From positions 605,911 to 669,910 of the forward strand of contig NZ_KZ845663.1 of the NCBI RefSeq assembly GCF_003313465.1: 64,000 bases of DNA, given 5' to 3'. Source of the DNA: Thermoflavimicrobium daqui. GTDB lineage: Bacteria > Bacillota > Bacilli > Thermoactinomycetales > Thermoactinomycetaceae. The position numbers and the translations under genes are program-made. The notes below the pieces were generated by a model. The model was not told where the DNA came from. It did no database searches and saw only the letters and a list, made by a program, of their open reading frames with translations. Below are positions 1 to 8,684 of the stretch, piece by piece (the first letter of the stretch is position 1; every line of letters begins with the position of its first letter).

Positions 1-3000
1 TTCATCTAAACCAATCAGACGATTTAAATGCAAATGCATTACACTACCCAAAATATCATGAAAATAAGTAAATAACTGCCCTTTCTGACGATAGTAATCG
101 ATTTGCTGTTTATATTGCTGAATACTATCCTTGCGTAAGTTAAGAAGAGAAAGGATTTGTGGTCCATCTGGATGAGTCTGTAAACCTTCCCAGTGATTCA
201 TTGAATTTGCTAATAGCATATAAGACTTTCGGTGATTTCTAAATTCATCAAGATATTTTTTATAATTCACATGTTGATCTAACCAATTCAATTGCTCTAA
301 AAAGGGTAGACCGAAATGATTAAGTAGGTCAACACAGCTAATCACTGCTAATAACTCTTCGCTTAACTCTATTTGACCAAAGCGTTGGAGTGATATCAAT
401 TCTGTAACCATCATACTATCCGCGGCAAATAAACGCTCTGCTTCTCTAATTAAATGTGGTCCACCAAATCTTTCTATTTCAGGTTCATATGTATCCAATA
501 CCAGTCGGCTTAATATTCCTATTGCTTTTAATTCTTGTACCCATGGATATATGTGAGATAAACCCTCTGTTAATAAACGCTTTGGTTCTCCATGAAACCG
601 TAAGCGAATATGGGGTTCAGGATCGACATAGCGCATAAAAAACCAATTGTCCGCCCAACCAGTATTTAGGGCTTCCTGACAAAACTGTTTCATATAACTA
701 CCAATAAATTCTTCTTGTCTATTATTTAATCCATAAAGCTTCAGATAAAGCCACTCATCACCTGGCAATTTCATTCGCTCTTGGCTTGAAATATGAGGTT
801 GATTCATAAGCATAGTCATTTGATATTTTAATTGTTGATCGACTTGACTTTCTTTATTAAAGTATTGATCGTTCCTTATTAAAGGAAAAACGAATTCATT
901 AATATATGTTCCTTCAGTACTTTCGATCCATGTTTCTGATAACTCAAAGCCTGTTTCTGTAAGCAATAGACACTGATCTGCTGGTAAGTTCATAAAATCT
1001 CGTTTTAACTCTTCGACATGGATAGGATTGGTCAAATCAAGTAAAAGACGATGATCCCCAACTGTAAGATAAATATACTGTGGAACATTCCATTTTTTTC
1101 GCCATTCTTGCAAAGCACCAAACCATGACTCGGTATCAGCTTCCTTATTAAGCATCCAACTTCCTAATTTCCATTGTGCAGGTGAAAGAATAACTCTTCC
1201 ATAACGCAAACGGGGTAAAAATACGGCATCATGTATAACCGAACCCCAATCAAATGGATAAAAAGGCTTTTTCATTTCATAAGCAATCTCTAGTAAAAAG
1301 CGACAAACGTTTGGCGCTCCTCCCACATTCAACATATGCCCTGTTACAGGGATCACTTTTTTTCCCAGTGACTTGGACTTTAAATAAAAACCGTTCTCCG
1401 TACATCCTATAACTAAATCAGAAAGTGGGATCGTATGCAAATCATCTTTGGAGGAATTGGTATTTAAAACAATTTCATAAGAACGCATATTTTGTGATAA
1501 AACTACATTGCCCAGCCGTCCTTCTACAGGCATATAAACAAGCTCTGCTAAAATCGATTCAGGTTCCCGTTCCTGCTCTAATTGATGGATTTTTTTCCAG
1601 TGTGCGACTTCTTGATGTTCAAATAAATCTATAAAGCGCCCAAAAGTCTTACCTGCTCCATTGGATCCAGGATTTGGGCTAATGATTAAATGATAATTCC
1701 CTTGATCAACCGCTTCTTTTGAATTAGAAACTACTGAAAAATATAACTCCATCGATAATTGAGTTTGATTGATCTCTTCTTCTTTCATTAATAAGCTTTC
1801 TATTTTCTCATCAGTTAACTCAACCTCAATCTGATTTTTCTTGATTGCATCAAAAATCCATTCCAAAAAAAGGATATTTTTTTTACTTGATTGTGATCGG
1901 TTCCATTGGTATTTACGATGACTAGCTGGATTTGTATATGTCGCTGGCGCTCCTAATCCTTGATCTTCATCCAATACTTCTAATAATGAAACTTCACGAT
2001 ATGGACCATATTTCTCCAAAAATTCTTCTCTAAATGATTGAAGATGAGGATTAGCCATGGTATTTGGAGATAGTTTCCATAATAGATGTGCAGCTTGAGC
2101 CACATCCTCCTTTATCTCCTTATGCAAAAAGACTTGTTTGGTATCTAAGGCCACATCGACTTGCAATGGATTTTTTACATCAGCTAATCTTTTCATTTTA
2201 TTATTTAGTTGTAAAAACTTCTCTTCGCCTTCTCCTAACATCAATTGATCATACTTTGTAATTTCATTTTGTATCTCTATTAATTTTTGTATCTCTTCTT
2301 CTAGACCTTCCAATCTGGATAATTTATTGATCACATAATCAAAAGGTGATTTGACCATCAATGGTGGACGTAACTCACTCATTAAAAATTCTTGTTCAAA
2401 TAACTGCCATAAAAATGGGTAGATGACTTCTTCAGATACATCTCGATAGATCCCACTCAATTCTTCTAATAATCGAGAAAATAGTATTGGCTTCTCAGCG
2501 AATTCAAAAACTTTTTGTACAACTTCTGTATAGTTGATGGAAGCCATCTTTATATCCGGATCTTTTTCAACTTGTCCATACTTTGTTTGATACAAAAGCT
2601 TTGCTCGTGAACCATGAATATACACAGCTTGATTCACTTGAACATGTAATTGAACTAAAACCTCTTTTCTTTCTTCAAGCTGCTGAATAATCTTCATTAA
2701 CCATTTCATATCTGGACGCGTCCGTTTACGAAAATCACCTATTTTCCCCAATTGTACACATGTCTTCTCTCTAAATTCCCCCATAGCCACACCTGCACAC
2801 AAACCATAAGGTGTTGATCTTGTAGCCATACGTATAAAATAACGTAACAATGCTTTAGCAACTTGGTCTTGTCTACGTGGCTGATCAAAGTTGGCTAGAT
2901 GAGGCAGAGAATAATATAAGGAAGGGCTGGCTACAGCAATTGATTCACGAATTATTTGATTATCAGTCAGTTCAATTAATCTTTGAATAGTATTTGTATG

Positions 3001-3120
3001 AATCGTTTCTCCATCATCTCTTAATAGGTCTTGTGAAAATATTTTTTCATACATATCGAGTGGCAATAACGGAGTTCTGAGCATAAAAAAATCTAAAGGT
3101 TGAAATGCTTTTGGTTTCAT
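1..3120 (-). CDS. lanB: Lantibiotic dehydratase LanB (class I), 3' end outside window
   Basis: This enzyme glutamylates Ser/Thr of a lanthipeptide precursor using Glu-tRNA and eliminates glutamate to give dehydroamino acids. I translated parts of the minus strand by hand. The N-terminus (FQPLDFFMLRTPLLPLD) and the RSTPYGLCAG motif near residue 100 mark the Lant_dehydr_N domain. The C-terminal part reads DEWLYLKLYG, then MRYVDPEPHIRLR, then HLHLNRLIGLDE, which is the SpaB_C elimination domain. The frame holds at the points sampled, giving 1040 codons, and by comparison with NisB only about 25 residues are missing beyond base 1. The ATG at 3120 has a poor RBS. In-frame GTG (3129) or TTG (3132) starts sit 9-12 nt after AGAAGGG and may be the true start. 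The gene lies directly downstream of the lanA-like precursor; cyclase and transporter genes presumably follow outside the window. Confidence 0.93.
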   Translation of the reverse strand, partial: MKPKAFQPLDFFMLRTPLLPLDMYEKIFSQDLLRDDGETIHTNTIQRLIELTDNQIIRESIAVASPSLYYSLPHLANFDQPRRQDQVAKALLRYFIRMATRSTPYGLCAGVAMGEFREKTCVQLGKIGDFRKRTRPDMKWLMKIIQQLEERKEVLVQLHVQVNQAVYIHGSRAKLLYQTKYGQVEKDPDIKMASINYTEVVQKVFEFAEKPILFSRLLEELSGIYRDVSEEVIYPFLWQLFEQEFLMSELRPPLMVKSPFDYVINKLSRLEGLEEEIQKLIEIQNEITKYDQLMLGEGEEKFLQLNNKMKRLADVKNPLQVDVALDTKQVFLHKEIKEDVAQAAHLLWKLSPNTMANPHLQSFREEFLEKYGPYREVSLLEVLDEDQGLGAPATYTNPASHRKYQWNRSQSSKKNILFLEWIFDAIKKNQIEVELTDEKIESLLMKEEEINQTQLSMELYFSVVSNSKEAVDQGNYHLIISPNPGSNGAGKTFGRFIDLFEHQEVAHWKKIHQLEQEREPESILAELVYMPVEGRLGNVVLSQNMRSYEIVLNTNSSKDDLHTIPLSDLVIGCTENGFYLKSKSLGKKVIPVTGHMLNVGGAPNVCRFLLEIAYEMKKPFYPFDWGSVIHDAVFLPRLRYGRVILSPAQWKLGSWMLNKEADTESWFGALQEWRKKWNVPQYIYLTVGDHRLLLDLTNPIHVEELKRDFMNLPADQCLLLTETGFELSETWIESTEGTYINEFVFPLIRNDQYFNKESQVDQQLKYQMTMLMNQPHISSQERMKLPGDEWLYLKLYGLNNRQEEFIGSYMKQFCQEALNTGWADNWFFMRYVDPEPHIRLRFHGEPKRLLTEGLSHIYPWVQELKAIGILSRLVLDTYEPEIERFGGPHLIREAERLFAADSMMVTELISLQRFGQIELSEELLAVISCVDLLNHFGLPFLEQLNWLDQHVNYKKYLDEFRNHRKSYMLLANSMNHWEGLQTHPDGPQILSLLNLRKDSIQQYKQQIDYYRQKGQLFTYFHDILGSVMHLHLNRLIGLDE

Positions 3121-3190
3121 CCGATTCACCAATCGTCCAATCCCTTCTGAATTTAATTCTATATAGAACGCAATATATTTCACACAATAA

Positions 3191-3222
3191 CAATCTGCTT
3201 CAGATAAAACCGAAGCAGATTG
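3191..3222 (-). terminator. Hairpin between lanA and lanB (attenuator-like)
   Basis: A perfect 11-bp stem (CAATCTGCTTC / GAAGCAGATTG) encloses a 10-nt loop. On the minus strand it is followed only by TTATTG, a weak U-tract. It probably acts as a leaky terminator or mRNA 3'-end stabiliser, giving more precursor than enzyme. Confidence 0.7.
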
Positions 3223-3243
3223 TTAGAAGGTAATGACTATTTA

Positions 3244-3390
3244 TTACATACAGCATAAAGCTGTTCCGCGACCAGGATACCATTGTGATTTAGTTGGACG
3301 GTAGATACCGTCATCTCCCGCTTTCACTACTTTGCTTTCGCTTGACTTTTTTATTTGTAAATCCAAATCAAATCCTTTTGAACTTTTCAT
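3244..3390 (-). CDS. lanA: Class I lanthipeptide precursor (LanA-like), unusual CC-terminal core
   Basis: This is a 48-residue peptide. The leader carries FDLDL at residues 7-11, the FNLD-type box bound by LanB and LanC, followed by a Lys/Ser-rich stretch. The likely core begins around Ala24-Gly25-Asp26. It contains Thr33, Ser35 and Thr43 as dehydration candidates, Trp37-Tyr38-Pro39-Gly40, and only two cysteines, Cys46 and Cys47, just before the terminal Met. I chose the ATG at 3390 because GAGGAG lies 11 nt upstream; a longer open frame to 3450 lacks such a signal. The gene is immediately upstream of lanB. The core is unlike nisin, subtilin or epidermin, and its cleavage site is not evident. 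At most two (methyl)lanthionine rings could form. Confidence 0.8.
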   Translation of the reverse strand: MKSSKGFDLDLQIKKSSESKVVKAGDDGIYRPTKSQWYPGRGTALCCM

Positions 3391-3420
3391 GACTAGCACC
3401 ACTCCTCGTATATTTATATT

Positions 3421-3436
3421 TTGCAACCGGTTACAA
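3421..3436. promoter_or_regulatory. cre-like palindromic operator upstream of lanA
   Basis: TTGCAACCGGTTACAA is a near-perfect palindrome of the LacI/CcpA operator type. Its inner 14 bases match the Bacillus cre consensus TGWAANCGNTNWCA with one mismatch. It ends 31 bp before the lanA start codon, so a bound repressor would block lanA-lanB transcription or early elongation. Confidence 0.5.
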
Positions 3437-3686
3437 TTTAATATTAACATTAGAATATATAGAATTCAATATATAATATGTATAAATTTCATTTTTCCAT
3501 TTATATTATATTAATTTTATATTAGTAACATTTATTATTTTATTCCATTAAAATCATATGTTATGTAGAAATAGATTCCCGATACCGAAGTAACATAACT
3601 AACAATACTTCCATTTATTGATACTAGTTAAATTCCATTAAAATCCAATGATATACTTAAAGGTATTTACAGGAAGAAAAGCCAAC

Positions 3687-3715
3687 TTGATTTTCATTCT
3701 CAAAAAGCCTACAAT
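3687..3715 (+). promoter_or_regulatory. SigA-type promoter of the nifU-like gene
   Basis: TTGATT (3687-3692) is separated by 17 bp from TACAAT (3710-3715). The start codon follows about 50 nt downstream with an AAGGAG RBS. Confidence 0.6.
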
Positions 3716-3765
3716 GAATTTGACGGCTCGATTGGAGGAAGTAGCAGTCGGAAAGGAGAAATATC

Positions 3766-3993
3766 ATGAGCGTAGAAGAACGTGTACAAGAAATTTTAGA
3801 TAAACTACGTCCTTACATCCAAAGAGATGGTGGGGATGTTGAATTAGTAGAAATGGTGGATGGCGTTGTTCGTGTACGATTACTCGGTGCTTGCGGTAGC
3901 TGCCCTAGCTCAACTATTACTTTAAAAGCAGGAATTGAACGTGCTTTGATGGAAGAAATTCCTGAAGTAAAAGAAGTTGAGCAAGTACTATAA
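3766..3993 (+). CDS. yutI: NifU-like C-terminal domain Fe-S scaffold protein (YutI)
   Basis: A 75-residue single-domain protein of the NifU C-terminal/Nfu family, which carries an Fe-S cluster between subunits and delivers it to apoproteins in the cytosol. The signature GACGSCPSS (residues about 41-49) supplies the two cluster cysteines in a CxxC. The N-terminal helix precedes RDGGDVELV, typical of the family. The AAGGAG RBS is 7 nt before the ATG. The gene is monocistronic, ending at a hairpin at 4010-4034. In B. subtilis yutI lies near yutH, yutF and lipA, and homologues of those also occur in this window. Confidence 0.93.
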   Translation: MSVEERVQEILDKLRPYIQRDGGDVELVEMVDGVVRVRLLGACGSCPSSTITLKAGIERALMEEIPEVKEVEQVL

Positions 3994-4009
3994 TCGTTTG
4001 CTAAAGATA

Positions 4010-4037
4010 CCTCTTTCATAATGAAAGAGGTTTTTTA
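4010..4037 (+). terminator. Rho-independent terminator of the nifU-like gene
   Basis: ACCTCTTTCA and TGAAAGAGGT pair across a short AT loop, and a run of T residues follows. Confidence 0.85.
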
Positions 4038-4049
4038 TTAAGCGTTGAT

Positions 4050-4063
4050 TGTAACCGTTTTCA
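4050..4063. promoter_or_regulatory. CcpA cre site overlapping the Nramp-gene promoter
   Basis: TGTAACCGTTTTCA matches the cre consensus TGWAANCGNTNWCA at every position. A TATAAT -10 box lies at 4072-4077, so the cre overlaps the likely -35 region (4049-4054, TTGTAA). That placement is expected for catabolite repression. Confidence 0.6.
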
Positions 4064-4107
4064 GTTAAATATATAATATTTATATAAAACTGAAAGGGGT
4101 TATTTAT

Positions 4108-5373
4108 ATGACAAATGCAAATTCCCCACAATCGGTCCCCTCTTCATGGCGAAAACGAATCAAATTAATGGGACCTGGGCTCATCGCTGCGGCAACTGGA
4201 GTCGGTGCTGGTGATCTCGTCGCAGCATTGGTCGCAGGAACGCAGTTTGGTTTTCTATTATTATGGGCAATTATTATTGGTTCGATTATTAAATATTATT
4301 TAAATGAAGGAGTTGGACGATGGCAATTAGCCACTGGAAAAACCATTCTACAAGGGTGGAATTCCTTAGGACGCTGGACACTCATTTATTTTGGCATCTA
4401 TATTATTCTTTGGGGATTTGTCTATGGTGCTGCTGGAACCTCTTCTGCTTCTCTTGCAACAACAGCGATGTTTCCACAGTTGGATCTTAAAGCTTGGGCG
4501 ATTCTTCATGGAGTTATTGCTTTTTTATTAGTGCTTTCAGGCCGTTATCAACTCTTTGAGAGAGTGATGACCGTTTTAACAGGTCTCATGTTTATCACCG
4601 TTGTTGGGACAGCAATCATCGTATTTCCTCATGTGTTCGACTTATTATCAGGGGTTATCCCACGTATCCCTACTGGATCAATTATGTTTGTCCTCGGACT
4701 TATTGGTGGTGTCGGTGGTTCCATCACCATCGCATCCTATGGTTATTGGATTCGTGAAAAAAATTGGGTCGGACCAATTTGGCTTTCATTCATGCGACTA
4801 GATGCCAAAGTTGCTTATATCTTAACAGCTATTTTTACCATTTCATTATTAATCGTCGGTGCAGAATTCCTATATGGTACAGGAATCATCATTCAAGATG
4901 AAAAGGGTTTGATTCAACTTTCACAGTTACTTGGGGAACGTTTTGGAGAAATCGTTCGTTGGCTTTTCCTCCTTGGCTTCTGGTCTGCATCCTTTACTTC
5001 TGTACTTGGTGTTTGGAATGGTGTTCCATATCTCTTTGCCGATTTTATCCGTCATTTACGTAAAAAAACATGGAGTCACAACCAACCGATCACCGAAAAA
5101 GACCCTGCTTACCGTACGTATTTAGTTTGGCTTACCTTTCCTCCCATGCTACTTCTATTTCTAGGAAAACCAGTTGGACTCATTATCATATATGGGGTGC
5201 TTGGTGCTCTATTTATGCCTTTCTTAGCCATTACTTTACTTTGGTTGCTTAACTCTAAGCAAGTGGAAAAATCTTATCAAAATACGCTAGCAACCAATAC
5301 GATATTAATCCTTAGTTGTATTCTATTTATCATTTTGGCTGGGCAGGAAATTGTTAAAATAATCTTTAAGTAG
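4108..5373 (+). CDS. Nramp-family transporter with non-canonical metal-site motifs
   Basis: A 421-residue membrane protein with about 11 hydrophobic segments and the Nramp opening MGPGLIAA. Canonical Nramp transporters import Mn2+/Fe2+ with protons. They use a DPGN motif in TM1 and an M-P-H motif in TM6. Here TM1 reads GVGAGD (residues 31-36), and the TM6 region reads GGVGGSITIASYGYW (from about residue 199) with no Met-Pro-His. The fold is therefore Nramp but the classical transition-metal ligands are missing, as in Nramp-related proteins proposed to move other cations such as Mg2+. The substrate is unknown. The start has AAAGGGG upstream, and transcription is probably under CcpA control (cre at 4050). 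Confidence 0.85.
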   Translation: MTNANSPQSVPSSWRKRIKLMGPGLIAAATGVGAGDLVAALVAGTQFGFLLLWAIIIGSIIKYYLNEGVGRWQLATGKTILQGWNSLGRWTLIYFGIYIILWGFVYGAAGTSSASLATTAMFPQLDLKAWAILHGVIAFLLVLSGRYQLFERVMTVLTGLMFITVVGTAIIVFPHVFDLLSGVIPRIPTGSIMFVLGLIGGVGGSITIASYGYWIREKNWVGPIWLSFMRLDAKVAYILTAIFTISLLIVGAEFLYGTGIIIQDEKGLIQLSQLLGERFGEIVRWLFLLGFWSASFTSVLGVWNGVPYLFADFIRHLRKKTWSHNQPITEKDPAYRTYLVWLTFPPMLLLFLGKPVGLIIIYGVLGALFMPFLAITLLWLLNSKQVEKSYQNTLATNTILILSCILFIILAGQEIVKIIFK

Positions 5374-5713
5374 ATTTGAAATCATTCTCTTTATTCAAGT
5401 TAATCACATCGGAATGGATGAGAATCTTTTCGTCACATAACCAATGATATCTGGGGGTTAGCATCATAGATGAATTTACTCCCACCGTCTAAATTAATTA
5501 CTGATGAGAGGGACCATTTAATATATTTGTATGTTCATATAATACTATATTTATATTTAAACTCCACAAATAGCCATTACTTTGAATTCCCCTTTAATAC
5601 AGTAGTGTGTTAACATTTCAGATTATATATAAAAGTAAAAAAGCAATGGCTTTCTACTTGTGCATCTAGCCATTGCTTAAAACTATAATTTTCTAGAAAA
5701 TAGAATCCTAAGT
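5374..5713. other. Intergenic region between convergent Nramp and oppF genes
   Basis: This AT-rich convergent spacer contains the opp terminator hairpin at 5637-5681. I see no credible ORF or RNA gene. Confidence 0.6.
5637..5681 (-). terminator. Terminator of the opp operon
   Basis: A 10-bp stem (AAGCAATGGC / GCCATTGCTT) has an 18-nt loop. On the minus strand a TTTTT run follows, about 40 nt after the oppF stop. Confidence 0.75.
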
Positions 5714-6697
5714 TTATGAATACAAGTGACAAGCTACCCAATGATTTTCTTTAATTTCTTTCCACTCAGGAACCACTTGGGAACAAATATCTTTTACTTT
5801 TGGACAACGGGTACGGAAACGGCAGCCGCTTGGTGGATTAATTGGGCTTGGTACATCTCCTTCTAAGATGATCCGCTCTCTTGTTTTAGCGACATTTGGG
5901 TCTGGGATCGGTACAGCTGATAGGAGCGCTTCCGTATAAGGATGTAACGGTTCATCATATAATGTATTACTATCCGCTAGTTCAACTAGATTTCCGAGAT
6001 ACATCACACCTACGCGATCACTAATATATTTTACCATTGACAAATCGTGGGCGATAAAGAGATAGGTAAGTCCTCTCTCGGTTTGCAGCCTCTTCATGAG
6101 ATTGACGACTTGAGCTTGGATTGATACATCGAGTGCAGAAATAGGCTCATCGGCAATGATAAAATCTGGTTCTACTGCAAGTGCTCTTGCAATCCCAATC
6201 CGTTGTCGTTGTCCTCCACTAAATTCATGCGGATAACGTTCAAGATGTGAACGATTCAGACCAACCGTCTCTAAGAGTTCAATCACTCGGTTACGTCGTT
6301 CTTCCCCTTGAGACAAGCCGTGGATATCTATCCCTTCCGCAATAATATCCAAGACTTTCATACGAGGGTTCAGTGAAGCATAAGGATCTTGGAAGATCAT
6401 CTGCATTTTGCGATGGAATTGCTTTAAGTTAGCCCCTCTCAACGCATGGACATCTTTATCATTAAATAAAACTTTACCATCGGTTGCTGAATATAAACGA
6501 ATTAATGTACGCCCCACCGTCGATTTTCCACAACCCGATTCCCCTACGAGTCCTAATGTCTCACCGCGACGAACTTGGAAGGTCACTCCATCAACTGCTT
6601 GCACGAGTTGTCTACCGACTTTAAAGTGCTTTTTTAGATTTTGAACATCTAAAATGATATCTTCTTGTTTCTTCGTTTTCGTTTGTTCTGCATTCAT
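5714..6697 (-). CDS. oppF: Oligopeptide ABC transporter ATP-binding protein OppF
   Basis: A 327-residue ATPase powering peptide import as the partner of OppD on the cytosolic face of OppB/OppC. It shows Walker [10 protein letters not shown] (from about residue 53), signature [14 protein letters not shown] and Walker [12 protein letters not shown]. The C-terminal oligo_HPY extension has the CRFRTRCP cysteine cluster found in OppD/OppF ATPases. AGGAGG precedes the ATG. It is the last gene of the operon, 2 nt after oppD. Confidence 0.95.
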   Translation of the reverse strand: MNAEQTKTKKQEDIILDVQNLKKHFKVGRQLVQAVDGVTFQVRRGETLGLVGESGCGKSTVGRTLIRLYSATDGKVLFNDKDVHALRGANLKQFHRKMQMIFQDPYASLNPRMKVLDIIAEGIDIHGLSQGEERRNRVIELLETVGLNRSHLERYPHEFSGGQRQRIGIARALAVEPDFIIADEPISALDVSIQAQVVNLMKRLQTERGLTYLFIAHDLSMVKYISDRVGVMYLGNLVELADSNTLYDEPLHPYTEALLSAVPIPDPNVAKTRERIILEGDVPSPINPPSGCRFRTRCPKVKDICSQVVPEWKEIKENHWVACHLYS

Positions 6698-6699
6698 CT

Positions 6700-7716
6700 T
6701 TATTCCCCTCCTACTGCCGCCGCTGGTGGTTCAACTTTGGGTGCCATATCATGCTCAAGCCAACAAGCCACTTGATGGGTAGAAGAAACTTTTGTGGCCT
6801 CTGGCATTTCTTCTAAACAAATCTTCATGGCGTGCTTACACCTAGCAGCAAATGGACATCCTTTTGGCGGTTTAAATAAATCGGGAGGAGATCCCGGAAT
6901 CGGTAAAAGCTCTTGATCGCTCGTTTGGTCTAAACGAGGCATCGATGCAAGGAGTCCCCATGTGTATGGGTGTTTGGGTTGATAAAAGATTTCTTCCAAT
7001 GTACCTGATTCAACAACTTTTCCTGCATACATCACGACGACTCGTTTCGCAATATCAGCTACAACACCTAGGTCGTGTGTGATGAGGATAATCGAGGTTT
7101 TGATATCTTTTTGTAACTCTTTCATGAGATCGATAATTTGCGCCTGAATCGTAACATCTAGTGCCGTTGTCGGTTCATCGGCAATGAGCACTTTTGGAGC
7201 ACAAGCTAATGCAATCGCGATCATCGCTCTTTGTCTCATCCCACCACTAAATTGATGGGGATATTGATTAATACGCTTTTCAGGGCTAGGAATGCCTACT
7301 TTCTTTAGCATTTCTACCGCTTTCTTCTTCGCATCTGATTTACTCATTTTATGATGTTTCATTAAGCCTTCAGTAATCTGATCCCCTACTTTTAAGGTGG
7401 GATTCAGCGATGTCATAGGGTCCTGGAAAATCATGGCGATTTGTGCGCCACGGATTTTTTCCATTTCTTTCTCTGAAACTTTTGTCAGATCTTTTCCATC
7501 AAATAAGACTTCTCCGCCTTTAATGACTGATGGTGGACTAGGAAGTAATCGCATCAGGGTTTGAGAAGTCACACTTTTCCCACACCCGGACTCTCCAACG
7601 ATGGCAATGGTTTCCCCTTCGTCAAGATCAAAAGAAACACCACGTACCGCATGTACTTCACCACTATAGGTCTTAAACGAAACTTGTAAATCTTTTACTT
7701 CTAATACTTTTGACAT
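6700..7716 (-). CDS. oppD: Oligopeptide ABC transporter ATP-binding protein OppD
   Basis: A 338-residue ATPase with Walker [10 protein letters not shown], signature [14 protein letters not shown] and Walker [12 protein letters not shown], plus the C-terminal oligo_HPY domain with [14 protein letters not shown]. It pairs with OppF. The start has a GAGGAGGG RBS. The position between oppC (14 nt upstream) and oppF fits a single oppABCDF transcript. The C-terminal tail is short and Pro/Ala-rich. Confidence 0.95.
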   Translation of the reverse strand: MSKVLEVKDLQVSFKTYSGEVHAVRGVSFDLDEGETIAIVGESGCGKSVTSQTLMRLLPSPPSVIKGGEVLFDGKDLTKVSEKEMEKIRGAQIAMIFQDPMTSLNPTLKVGDQITEGLMKHHKMSKSDAKKKAVEMLKKVGIPSPEKRINQYPHQFSGGMRQRAMIAIALACAPKVLIADEPTTALDVTIQAQIIDLMKELQKDIKTSIILITHDLGVVADIAKRVVVMYAGKVVESGTLEEIFYQPKHPYTWGLLASMPRLDQTSDQELLPIPGSPPDLFKPPKGCPFAARCKHAMKICLEEMPEATKVSSTHQVACWLEHDMAPKVEPPAAAVGGE

Positions 7717-7730
7717 GGTTCATCCCTCCT

Positions 7731-8681
7731 CTATTTCCGCATTCTTGGATCCAGCGCATCGCGCAGTCCATCACCAATTAAGTTAAATGATAACATCATG
7801 ATTCCAATAATAACGGATGGAATTAATAGCTCATGCGGGAAAATTTGCAAGTTTTGTGCACCATCATTAATAATTACTCCTAAACTTGCTTCAGGAGGAC
7901 GAAGCCCCAAACCGATAAAGCTTAAGAATGCTTCATAGAAAATAGCAGATGGAATTGCAAACATAACGGCAATAATAACGATACTCACAATATTAGGAAG
8001 TAAATGCTTTGTCATAGTCCGAATATGACCTGATCCCAATGTACGTGCTGCTAACACATACTCTTGTGATTTTAATTTCAGTACTTGCGCACGTACAATC
8101 CGCGCAGTTGGGAGCCAGTTGGTCAATGCTAACGCAAGTGCTATCGGTACAATTCCCGGATCAAAAATGATAAGAAATAAAATCACCACGATCAAGTTTG
8201 GAATACCATATAATACTTCAATCACACGCTGTAAAATATTATCAACCATACCACCGAAGTAACCAGAGATGACTCCAATCGTCACCCCAAAGACAATCTC
8301 TAATATCGCTGCAAGTAAGGCGATCATCAATGAAACTTTGGTACCATACCAAACTCTTGTCCATAAGTCCCGACCAAGATTGTCTGTTCCAAAACGATAA
8401 TCATCACCTGAGATCATATTTTGGAAAGTGGGTTCTTGGTCTTGTACACTTAAGTTTTGTGCTTGATAGTCGGTTTTTCCCATCGATGGTCCTACAAAGG
8501 TTAAAACTAGTATGATACTAAGTAATACTAACCCTACCATTGCACCCACATTTCGATAAAAACGACGCCATACGTCTTTCCAAAAGCCGATCGAAGGCCT
8601 AGCAATCGCATTTTTGGCAGAGTCATCGATTTCTGCTGGTTGAAACATATCAGGTGTTAATTTCATTGTTTCCTTCATCAT
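7731..8681 (-). CDS. oppC: Oligopeptide ABC transporter permease OppC
   Basis: A 316-residue permease of the BPD_transp_1 family with an N-terminal OppC_N segment, one leading TM helix (about residues 45-65) and the five-helix core. The EAA loop reads EYVLAARTLGSGHIRTMTKHLLPN, which docks to the ATPases. It forms the membrane channel with OppB. The double ATG start follows GGAG, 3 nt after the oppB stop, which suggests translational coupling. Confidence 0.94.
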   Translation of the reverse strand: MMKETMKLTPDMFQPAEIDDSAKNAIARPSIGFWKDVWRRFYRNVGAMVGLVLLSIILVLTFVGPSMGKTDYQAQNLSVQDQEPTFQNMISGDDYRFGTDNLGRDLWTRVWYGTKVSLMIALLAAILEIVFGVTIGVISGYFGGMVDNILQRVIEVLYGIPNLIVVILFLIIFDPGIVPIALALALTNWLPTARIVRAQVLKLKSQEYVLAARTLGSGHIRTMTKHLLPNIVSIVIIAVMFAIPSAIFYEAFLSFIGLGLRPPEASLGVIINDGAQNLQIFPHELLIPSVIIGIMMLSFNLIGDGLRDALDPRMRK

Positions 8682-8684
8682 GGA

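Larger units (their letters stand above)
3391..3765. other. Intergenic region between lanA and nifU-like gene
   Basis: This divergent intergenic region is AT-rich. It holds the lanA 5' region with the cre-like palindrome and, at its right end, the nifU-like promoter. A short direct repeat (ATTCCATTAAAATC) occurs near 3542 and 3632. I see no gene in it. Confidence 0.6.

Noticed and set aside
3332-3514. Plus-strand ORF of 60 residues opposite lanA
   Set aside because: It is the antisense shadow of the lanA region; it has no RBS and low-complexity AT-driven composition.
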